NCBI GenBank assembly: GCA_023384135.1
Contig: JAHDXS010000001.1
Coordinates: 1-64,000 of the forward strand
Direction of reading: 5' to 3'
DNA from: Alphaproteobacteria bacterium
Lineage (GTDB): Bacteria > Pseudomonadota > Alphaproteobacteria > Micavibrionales > Micavibrionaceae
Length of the DNA: 64,000 bases
Shown: positions 53,765-60,770 of the stretch, piece by piece
How positions within the stretch are numbered: the stretch's first letter is position 1
Layout: each line of letters opens with the position of its first letter
The notes under the pieces: generated by a model
What the model saw: only the letters and a program-made list of their open reading frames with translations
Told to the model about the DNA's origin: nothing
Database searches by the model: none
Made by a program: the position numbers and the translations under genes

Positions 53765-54538
53765 ATGCTACTGGCGATTGATATCGGAAATACCAATACG
53801 GTCTTCGCGTTGTTCGAAGGGCGGAACCTGACGCAGTTCTGGCGCTGTCGCACCGAGGGCGCGCGCTCGGTCGATGAATATGCCGTCTTTCTGAGGCCGC
53901 TCTTCGATCTGGCCGGCCTCAAATGGACGGATGTCACCGATGTCATCGTTAGTTCCGTGGTCCCTGATGCTGATCTGCATATCGAGCGCTTCACCCAGAA
54001 ATATATCGGCCGCCCCTGTGTCTTCGTCACGGCGGAGACCGTGCGCGGCGTCAAAATCAGCCTCGACCGCCCCGGCGAACTCGGCGCGGATCGGATCGTC
54101 AACGCGGTGGCCGTGATGGCGCACTATCAGGTGCCTGCCGTGGTGATCGACTTCGGCACGGCCACGACCTTTGACGTTATCAGCCGCGATGGCACCTATC
54201 AGGGTGGCGTGATCGCCCCCGGCGTGCGCCTGTCTATCGAAGCGCTGCACAGTAAGGCCGCAAAATTGCCGCGCGTCGGAATCAAAAAGCCGCCTGCTGT
54301 GATCGGCAAGAATACCGCCGACGCGATGCAATCGGGCATGTACTGGGGCTATATTGGCCTGATCGAGGGCATCCTCACGCATATAACTGAGGAAATGGGC
54401 GAGAAGCCGTTCGTCTTGGCGACAGGCGGTCTGGCCGTGCTGTACGCTGAAAGCACGAACGTCATCGACCGGGTGGATGAGCACCTGACCCTCAAGGGCC
54501 TCCTGAAAATATACGAAGACAATAAACGGAACGCGTAA
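53765..54538 (+). CDS. coaX: Type III pantothenate kinase
   Basis: A 257-residue CoaX that phosphorylates pantothenate in the first step of coenzyme A synthesis. ATP-site motifs are intact: LLAIDIGNTNTVFAL at the start, GADRIVNAVA, and VIDFGTATTFDVI. ATG 53765 is used; a TTG two codons upstream is possible. The type III enzyme is the usual form in many Alphaproteobacteria. RNase J follows after 2 bases. Confidence 0.95.
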   Translation: MLLAIDIGNTNTVFALFEGRNLTQFWRCRTEGARSVDEYAVFLRPLFDLAGLKWTDVTDVIVSSVVPDADLHIERFTQKYIGRPCVFVTAETVRGVKISLDRPGELGADRIVNAVAVMAHYQVPAVVIDFGTATTFDVISRDGTYQGGVIAPGVRLSIEALHSKAAKLPRVGIKKPPAVIGKNTADAMQSGMYWGYIGLIEGILTHITEEMGEKPFVLATGGLAVLYAESTNVIDRVDEHLTLKGLLKIYEDNKRNA

Positions 54539-54540
54539 CG

Positions 54541-56232
54541 ATGCCCGCCAACAAGCTGCTTAAAAAAGATGGTCTCTATTTCATACCGCTGGGCGGCAGC
54601 GAACAGTTCGGCGTCAATCTGAACCTGTATGCGCTCGACGGGCAGCTCCTGGCGGTCGATTGCGGCATGGGCTTCGCGGACGAGCGTTTTCCCGGGATCG
54701 ACCTGCTCCTGCCCGATCCCGCCTTTTTGGTCGAGAACAAGAAGAAGCTCAAGGGCCTGATCATCACGCACGCCCACGAGGATCACATCGGTGCAGTGAG
54801 CCATTTATGGTCCCGCCTTGGATGCCCCATCTACGCCTCACCCTTTACGGCAGCGGTTCTGAGAAAAAAGCTGGAAGAGGTCGGAATTTATGACCCTAAA
54901 ATGCACCAAATTGAACCGATGCAAGAGGTTCAAATAGGGTCATTTAAGGTTCAATTTGTGCCAGTCTCCCATTCTGTGCCCGATAGCTGCGCCCTGATGA
55001 TCCGCACCGAACACGGAAATATTCTGCACAGCGGCGACTGGAATCTTGACCCCGATCCGGTGGTTGGCGGCAAGACCGAAGAGGCAGTCTTCCGTAAGCT
55101 GGGTGCGGAGTCCATTCTGGCCTATGTCGGCGACTCCACCAACGCCAACGTGCGCGGCGTCTCCGGCTCGGAACGCGAAGTGGCCAAAGGGCTGGTGGAG
55201 GAGTTCAGGGAATGCAGGGGCCGGATCGCCGTAACGCTCTTTTCCTCGAATATCGGTCGGATGATCAGCATCGCGGAGGCTGCCAAGCAGGCGGGCCGCC
55301 ATGTCGCAGTCGTAGGGCGCTCTCTCCGCCGCATGGTTGCGGCTGCGCAGGAATGCGGATATTTAAACGATATCAAAGACTTTATTGACGAAAGAGATAT
55401 GGAGCGCCTGCCCGGTTCCAAGACGGTTATCGTTGTGACGGGCTCTCAGGGCGAATACCGTTCGGCCCTCGCCCGGATCGCGCGCGGCGATCATGACGCA
55501 ATCAGTTTCAGCGAGGGTGACACAGTGATTTTCTCCGCCCGCGCCATTCCGGGGAACGAGCGAAACATCAACGCGGTCAAAAACAATCTCGTCGCGTCGG
55601 GTGTACGTGTCATCACACCCTCGGACAGCCTTCATAAAATCCACGTCTCCGGGCACCCGTGCCGCAAGGAGATCGAGAACATGCTGCAATGGCTCCGCCC
55701 GCAATGCGTTATTCCCGTCCACGGCGAACGCGTACAGCTCGAAGCCCACGCCGCTCTGGCCCGCGAATGTCAGGTCAGCCAGACGATTGTGCCAGTGAAC
55801 GGCTCGGTGATCCGCCTGGCTCCCGGCCCGATGGCGCAGATCGGCCAGATCGCGACCGGCCTTCTGGCCGTCGATCAGGACCGCCTCATTCCAGCCTCCG
55901 ACCCCTCCATCGTCGCCCGCCGGAAGCTGCAATATAGCGGCGCCGTGCATGTCTCGCTGGCGATTTCATCCGATTACCGGATTATCGGCGATATCCGCCT
56001 CGACGTGATCGGCCTCACCGACGGCGGCCCGCCGCAAGAGCTGGAGGAAGATATCCGCCACGAAATCGAGGAGATCATCGCTGATTGCGCCGAAGGCCCC
56101 GACCTCGATGAGAACGCGTTGGCCGAGGAGGTCCGTATCTGCCTGCGCCGTTATGTTCACAACCGTGTCGGCCTCAAGCCCAAAACCACGGTTCACGTGT
56201 TCAAGATCGCACGGCAAGGGACTGTGAAATGA
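54541..56232 (+). CDS. rnj: Ribonuclease J
   Basis: A 563-residue metallo-beta-lactamase-fold ribonuclease. The zinc site HAHEDHIG (H77, H79, D81, H82) and the beta-CASP motifs (SGDWNLDPDP, STNANVRGVSGSE, VTGSQGE, HVSGHP, VIPVHGE) are present, followed by the C-terminal dimerisation part. RNase J has endo- and 5'-3' exonuclease activity in RNA processing and rRNA maturation. It is coupled to coaX upstream and its stop overlaps the DUF1467 start (ATGA), as in many Alphaproteobacteria. Confidence 0.95.
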   Translation: MPANKLLKKDGLYFIPLGGSEQFGVNLNLYALDGQLLAVDCGMGFADERFPGIDLLLPDPAFLVENKKKLKGLIITHAHEDHIGAVSHLWSRLGCPIYASPFTAAVLRKKLEEVGIYDPKMHQIEPMQEVQIGSFKVQFVPVSHSVPDSCALMIRTEHGNILHSGDWNLDPDPVVGGKTEEAVFRKLGAESILAYVGDSTNANVRGVSGSEREVAKGLVEEFRECRGRIAVTLFSSNIGRMISIAEAAKQAGRHVAVVGRSLRRMVAAAQECGYLNDIKDFIDERDMERLPGSKTVIVVTGSQGEYRSALARIARGDHDAISFSEGDTVIFSARAIPGNERNINAVKNNLVASGVRVITPSDSLHKIHVSGHPCRKEIENMLQWLRPQCVIPVHGERVQLEAHAALARECQVSQTIVPVNGSVIRLAPGPMAQIGQIATGLLAVDQDRLIPASDPSIVARRKLQYSGAVHVSLAISSDYRIIGDIRLDVIGLTDGGPPQELEEDIRHEIEEIIADCAEGPDLDENALAEEVRICLRRYVHNRVGLKPKTTVHVFKIARQGTVK

Positions 56233-56483
56233 GCATTTTCTCGGGAATCGTCGTCTTTGTCTGTATTTGGTGGACGGTTATTTTCTGCATCCTGCCCATC
56301 GGCCTGTCCACACCCGCCGAACACGACCCCCTCACGGCACCGGGTGCGCCAGCCAACCCGCAAATCGGAAAAAAAATGCTTATTACAACGGTCATTTCTG
56401 TCGTACTCTGGCTCATCGCCTATGCGGTGATCAGCTCGGGCGTAATCGACCTGCGTGAACTCTCGTTGCAGAAATATGGCTGA
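56229..56483 (+). CDS. DUF1467 membrane protein
   Basis: An 84-residue protein with two membrane helices (GIVVFVCIWWTVIFCILPIGL and ISVVLWLIAYAVISSGVI) and a polar loop (EHDPLTAPGAPANPQIGKK). This matches DUF1467, almost always found between rnj and proS in Alphaproteobacteria. Its function is not established. The gene overlaps both neighbours. Confidence 0.9.
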   Translation: MSIFSGIVVFVCIWWTVIFCILPIGLSTPAEHDPLTAPGAPANPQIGKKMLITTVISVVLWLIAYAVISSGVIDLRELSLQKYG

Positions 56484-56988
56484 CCGTAAGCGCTCAAACC
56501 CAGGATTTTTAAAACCCGCTCTGGCCGGGCTTTTGATAGTGTTCGCAGGCTCTGGCCCTGCGGCCGCGCAACGCCCGGACATGAATAAAATCTGCGAGCA
56601 GCTCACCGCCTACGACGAGGCCGGAGCCAACTTCGTCCCCGGCGTAGACGTGAAGGGCAACCCCGTGGCCCCCGCCGATATTGAGGATAGCGGAGGCGGG
56701 CAGGGGATATATGATCCGGTTGTCATTCCCATCACAATCGACCTGAGCAGCCGCTACGCCGGGAAAACTTCAGGATTAAACCTTGAGCCCGAAGTCTCCT
56801 GGTTGGAAATCTACGGAGACGGGCGTATTCTCTTTAACGGCGAGGATATCGGCCCGGATATACGAACACGCTGTCCTTTGGACAACCCGGCTCTCTTCCC
56901 TGAACAGGATGGACAGAACCCCGCGGATCCCTTAGTGTCTGGCGATAATAACGCCCATAAGAACACGAACGGAGGCGCGCAGCCATGA
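56476..56988 (+). CDS. Secreted hypothetical protein between DUF1467 and proS, 170 aa
   Basis: From ATG 56476 the protein begins with a signal sequence (FLKPALAGLLIVFAGSGPAAA). The mature region has two Cys residues (KICEQL, RTRCPL) and beta-rich sequence (IYDPVVIPITIDL, SWLEIYGDGRILFNGEDIGPD). The gene overlaps the DUF1467 end by 8 bases and the proS start by 4, so it belongs to the operon. No family recognised. Confidence 0.75.
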   Translation: MADRKRSNPGFLKPALAGLLIVFAGSGPAAAQRPDMNKICEQLTAYDEAGANFVPGVDVKGNPVAPADIEDSGGGQGIYDPVVIPITIDLSSRYAGKTSGLNLEPEVSWLEIYGDGRILFNGEDIGPDIRTRCPLDNPALFPEQDGQNPADPLVSGDNNAHKNTNGGAQP

Positions 56989-58445
56989 ATAAACCCGCCA
57001 AAGCCGCGACCAGAACCGCAATTACGCCCACCCGAGCGGAAGATTTTCCCGAATGGTACCAGCAGGTTATCAAGGCCGCCGACATGGCCGAAAACTCGCC
57101 CGTGCGCGGCTGCATGATCATCAAGCCCTACGGCCTCGCGATCTGGGAGAATATGGTGCGCATCTTCGACCCGTGGCTTAAGGATTACGGCGTCCAGAAC
57201 GCCTCCTTTCCGCTCCTGATCCCCGTCAGTTTCCTCTCGCGCGAGGCCGAGCATGTGGACGGCTTCGCCAAGGAATGCGCGGTTGTCACACACCACAGGC
57301 TTGAGGCAGGAGAAAACGGCTTGGTTCCCACTGGAAAACTTGAGGAACCTTATGTCATCCGCCCCACCTCCGAAACCATCATCGGCGATGCGATGTCTCG
57401 CTGGATCCAGTCCTACCGCGATCTGCCCATGAAGCTTAACCAGTGGGGCAACGTCATGCGCTGGGAAATGCGCACCAGAATGTTTCTGCGCACGTCCGAA
57501 TTTTTCTGGCACGAGGGCCATTGCGCGTTCGAAAACGCGGAAGGCGCCAAGAACGACTGTCTGACCGTCCTTGGCTTCTATGAAAAATTCTTCCGCGATT
57601 ATTGCGCCTTTACCGGATTCACGGGCGTGAAAACCCCCGAAGAACGCTTCCCCGGCGCCGACGAAACCTATTCCTTCGAATCCATCATGCAGGACGGCAA
57701 GGCCCTTCAGGCCGCAACGACCCACGATCTCGGCCGGAATTTTGCCAAGAGCTGCGGTATCAAGTATCAGGGGCGCGACGGCAACGAACATTTCGTCCAT
57801 ACGACAAGCTGGGCCTTCAGTACCCGCGTGATCGGCGGCCTCATTATGATGCACGCCGACGACGACGGCCTGATCATGCCCCCGCGCATCGCGCCACAGC
57901 AGGTCGTCATCTTGCCCGTTCTGAAAGACGACGGCACGACACCGCAGATCATGGAATTCTGCGCAACCTTGACACAGAAGCTCAAGGCTCAGGGGCTGGC
58001 GGTCAAGCTGGACGAGCGCGAAATGCGCACGCCGGACAAAATGTGGGACGCCGTGAAAAAGGGCATCCCCGTTCGCGTCGAGATCGGTGGCCGCGAGGCG
58101 CAGGAGAAAAACGTGACCTTCGTGCGCCGCGATCTGGGGCGCGATTCCAAAACCACACTGCCCGTGGATGGCTTCCTCGCCGAGATCGGCAAAACTCTGG
58201 ACGCGATCCACGACAGCATGCTCGAACGCTCCCGCGCTTTCCACGCCGCCAGCACATCCGAAGGCAAAACCGCCTCTGACGTGAAGGATTATTTTGCAGC
58301 CGGCAAAACCGGCCTGATCAAGGTACCCGTCGAGGTTCTGAACGATGAAAAACTGGCCGCCATCAAGACGGAATACGGCCTGTCCGCGCGCAACAAGCCC
58401 TTCACGGACGAGGGGCGCAAGGTTCTGATCGGCCGGGCGTATTAA
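56985..58445 (+). CDS. proS: Prolyl-tRNA synthetase, archaeal/eukaryotic-type architecture
   Basis: A 486-residue class II synthetase that charges tRNA-Pro. Motif 2 and surrounding residues are clear (IRPTSETIIGDAMSRWIQSYRDLP, NQWGNVMRWEMRTRMFLRTSEFFWHEGH), and motif 3 lies in FSTRVIGGLIMMHADDDGLIMPP. The N-terminal block (SPVRGCMIIKPYGLAIWENM) and the YF/GRAY-type C-terminal end suggest the archaeal/eukaryote-like branch without the bacterial editing insertion. Most Alphaproteobacteria at this locus carry the short bacterial type, so this is a notable variant. Position before lolC is conserved. Confidence 0.9.
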   Translation: MNKPAKAATRTAITPTRAEDFPEWYQQVIKAADMAENSPVRGCMIIKPYGLAIWENMVRIFDPWLKDYGVQNASFPLLIPVSFLSREAEHVDGFAKECAVVTHHRLEAGENGLVPTGKLEEPYVIRPTSETIIGDAMSRWIQSYRDLPMKLNQWGNVMRWEMRTRMFLRTSEFFWHEGHCAFENAEGAKNDCLTVLGFYEKFFRDYCAFTGFTGVKTPEERFPGADETYSFESIMQDGKALQAATTHDLGRNFAKSCGIKYQGRDGNEHFVHTTSWAFSTRVIGGLIMMHADDDGLIMPPRIAPQQVVILPVLKDDGTTPQIMEFCATLTQKLKAQGLAVKLDEREMRTPDKMWDAVKKGIPVRVEIGGREAQEKNVTFVRRDLGRDSKTTLPVDGFLAEIGKTLDAIHDSMLERSRAFHAASTSEGKTASDVKDYFAAGKTGLIKVPVEVLNDEKLAAIKTEYGLSARNKPFTDEGRKVLIGRAY

Positions 58446-58475
58446 GGCGCTGCGGAAAGGGAGCAAGGATCGGTA

Positions 58476-59720
58476 ATGTTCTCGAAATTCGAAAGAATGG
58501 TGGCCTGGCGCTACCTCCGCTCGAAAAAGGAAGAGGGGTTCGTCTCCGTCATCGCCGGATTTTCCTTTATGGGCATCCTGCTAGGCGTGGCCACCCTGAT
58601 CATCGTCATGTCCGTGATGAACGGCTTCCGCGAAGAGCTGTTCAGTCGTATCCTCGGCCTCGGCGGCCACATGAACGCCTATTCAACCAGCGGCCGCCTG
58701 TACGACTACCCGCAGATGGTCGAGCGGATCAAGGACGTGAACGGGATCAAGACCATCACGCCCGTGATCGAGAGCCAGTCCCTCATGCTCACCCAGAGCA
58801 ACGCCGCCAACGGCGTTATGGTACGCGGCCTCGCTCAATCCGACTTCGCAAGCCGCGATATCCTCTACAACGCCATCAGACAGGGCGGGATCGAAGATTT
58901 CACAACCGATAAAATCGCCATCGGAACCGTCTTGGCCGAACGCTTCAAACTTCAGCCTGGCGCAAAACTCACGCTCGTCTCGCCGGAGGTCAAAAGCGGT
59001 CCCTTCGGCAATATGCAGCGCAAGAAGACCTATGAAGTCGGAATTATCTTTGATGTCGAAATGTACGAATATAACAGCGGCTTTATCTTTATGCCGCTTC
59101 AGGACGCACAAAAACTCTTCGGTTACGGGGACAGCGTAAGCTCCCTGGAAATCTTCCTCAACGACCCCGATAGGCTGGATGAAATCCGTCAGGCTGTCGA
59201 GATCAAGCTGGACCCTTTCGCGAAAGTTTACGACTGGCGTGACATGAACAAAAGCTTCTTCAACGCGCTGCAGGTCGAACGAAACGTGATGTTCCTGATC
59301 CTCAGCCTGATTATCCTCGTCGCGGCGTTCAATATCATTTCTTCCATGATCATGCTTGTGAAGGATAAGGGCCACGATATCGCCATCATGCGCACCATGG
59401 GTGCGACGCGCCGCAACATGCTGAAGATTTTTATCCTGACCGGAGCCAGCATCGGCTTTATCGGGACGTTCGTCGGCGCGGCGATCGGCATTTCCTTCGC
59501 GCTCAATATTGAATCCATCCGCAAATGGCTCGAAGGCATGACGGGTTATACGATATGGGATGAAGAAATCCGCTTCCTCTCCGAAATCCCGGCGGTCATC
59601 GACTGGTCCGAGGTCGCCGCCGTGCTGGGCATGGCCTTCTTCCTGTCCGTAGCGGCAACCCTCTACCCCGCCTGGCGCGCGGCGCGGCTCGACCCCGTCG
59701 AAGCGATGCGGTACGAGTAG
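58476..59720 (+). CDS. lolC: Lipoprotein-releasing ABC transporter permease LolC/E
   Basis: A 414-residue inner-membrane permease with the MacB/FtsX layout: an N-terminal membrane helix (FVSVIAGFSFMGILLGVATLIIVMSVMNGF), a large periplasmic domain (about 55-270) and three C-terminal helices (LILSLIILVAAFNIISSMI, ILTGASIGFIGTFVGAAIGISFAL, AAVLGMAFFLSVAATLYPAW). Together with LolD it extracts lipoproteins from the inner membrane and passes them to LolA. A single lolC-type gene is seen, as in many Alphaproteobacteria, so it may form a homodimer. Confidence 0.95.
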   Translation: MFSKFERMVAWRYLRSKKEEGFVSVIAGFSFMGILLGVATLIIVMSVMNGFREELFSRILGLGGHMNAYSTSGRLYDYPQMVERIKDVNGIKTITPVIESQSLMLTQSNAANGVMVRGLAQSDFASRDILYNAIRQGGIEDFTTDKIAIGTVLAERFKLQPGAKLTLVSPEVKSGPFGNMQRKKTYEVGIIFDVEMYEYNSGFIFMPLQDAQKLFGYGDSVSSLEIFLNDPDRLDEIRQAVEIKLDPFAKVYDWRDMNKSFFNALQVERNVMFLILSLIILVAAFNIISSMIMLVKDKGHDIAIMRTMGATRRNMLKIFILTGASIGFIGTFVGAAIGISFALNIESIRKWLEGMTGYTIWDEEIRFLSEIPAVIDWSEVAAVLGMAFFLSVAATLYPAWRAARLDPVEAMRYE

Positions 59721-59735
59721 GGGAGGCGGCGCGTC

Positions 59736-60560
59736 ATGGCAAAAAAATCCGTCAAACTCTCCGAAACCTTCGCGCGGCACAGCGCGCCCTTTGTTTTAGA
59801 AGAGGAGAGTTCTGCCAGTGAAGGGACCGGAATCAAGCGCGAACCGAGCGTTTTCCGCGCCCACAAGCCCCGCGCCGGGGAAGGCGAAATCCTCCTGACC
59901 GTGCAGGGCCTCGAAAAACACTACCAGCAAGGCGGAAAAACCCTGCACATCCTCCAGAAGCTGAACCTCCGCCTGCGCGGCGGCGAGATCACCGCGCTCG
60001 TGGGGCCGAGCGGCTCTGGAAAATCGACGCTTCTTCACATTCTCGGCCTGCTCGACACGCCCAACGACGGCCAGATCATCATCGGCGACCAGATTGTTGG
60101 CAAGATGCGCGACAAGGCCCGCACGCGCCTGCGCAATAAATCCATCGGCTTCGTTTACCAGTTTCATCACCTCCTGCCCGAATTCTCGGCGCTGGAAAAC
60201 GTCGCTTTGCCGCTGATCATCGGGGGCGTGAACCTGACGGAGGCGAAAGACCGTGCTGAGGAATACCTCCGGGCCATGGGTCTGGCCACACGCGTAAAAC
60301 ACCGCCCGACGCAGCTTTCGGGGGGCGAGCAGCAGCGCGTGGCCATCGCAAGGGCGCTGGTCAACCAGCCCAAGCTTCTCTTCGCGGACGAGCCGACCGG
60401 AAACCTCGACCCCGAGACCTCACACGAGGTTTTTGAAATCCTGCTCGAACAGGTCCGAAACCGGGGCATCGGCGCCCTGATCGCCACGCACAATATCGCT
60501 CTGGCCGAGGAAATGGACCGCATCCTCGAACTCAAGGGCGGCAAGCTGGTTCCGTACTGA
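59736..60560 (+). CDS. lolD: Lipoprotein-releasing ABC transporter ATPase LolD
   Basis: A 274-residue ATPase. Walker A (GPSGSGKST), the Q-loop region (YQFHHLLPEFSALENV), the signature LSGGEQQR, Walker B (LLFADEP) and the H-loop (ATH) are all present. An N-terminal extension of about 50 polar residues (MAKKSVKLSETFARHSAPFVLEEES...) precedes the normal LolD start, compared with about 230 residues in typical LolD. ATG 59736 with GGGGAGG upstream is the natural start. It energises LolC. Confidence 0.95.
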   Translation: MAKKSVKLSETFARHSAPFVLEEESSASEGTGIKREPSVFRAHKPRAGEGEILLTVQGLEKHYQQGGKTLHILQKLNLRLRGGEITALVGPSGSGKSTLLHILGLLDTPNDGQIIIGDQIVGKMRDKARTRLRNKSIGFVYQFHHLLPEFSALENVALPLIIGGVNLTEAKDRAEEYLRAMGLATRVKHRPTQLSGGEQQRVAIARALVNQPKLLFADEPTGNLDPETSHEVFEILLEQVRNRGIGALIATHNIALAEEMDRILELKGGKLVPY

Positions 60561-60582
60561 GGGATTGGCGGCGTTGGCCGGA

Positions 60583-60759
60583 TTAATCTTTGTATTTGCT
60601 CTTGCTCTTGAGCGGATATTTTTTATCGAGCGCCCGGTAGGTTTCTTGAAATTCCGCGACCTGTTCCTGCAGCTGCGCGGCCTCGCGCAACCCCTCGCCG
60701 AGCGCCTTGGCCTCGTCTTCCGTGAGCGTCTTTTTCTCTGTCTCTTGATCCATCGTCAT
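60583..60759 (-). CDS. Small charged coiled-coil-like protein, 58 aa
   Basis: A Glu/Lys-rich helical peptide (MTMDQETEKKTLTEDEAKALG...). ATG 60759 is chosen because GGAGAG lies immediately upstream; a later ATG (60753) has better spacing. It follows the giant zeta-domain gene by 11 bases on the same strand, so it could act with it, for example as a small inhibitor. This is speculation from position. Confidence 0.5.
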   Translation of the reverse strand: MTMDQETEKKTLTEDEAKALGEGLREAAQLQEQVAEFQETYRALDKKYPLKSKSKYKD

Positions 60760-60770
60760 ATCCTCTCCGC

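Noticed and set aside
56811-58466. A 551-codon minus-strand frame over proS
   Set aside because: Long antisense frames are common opposite GC-rich genes with strong codon bias. The plus strand has the full ProRS motifs.
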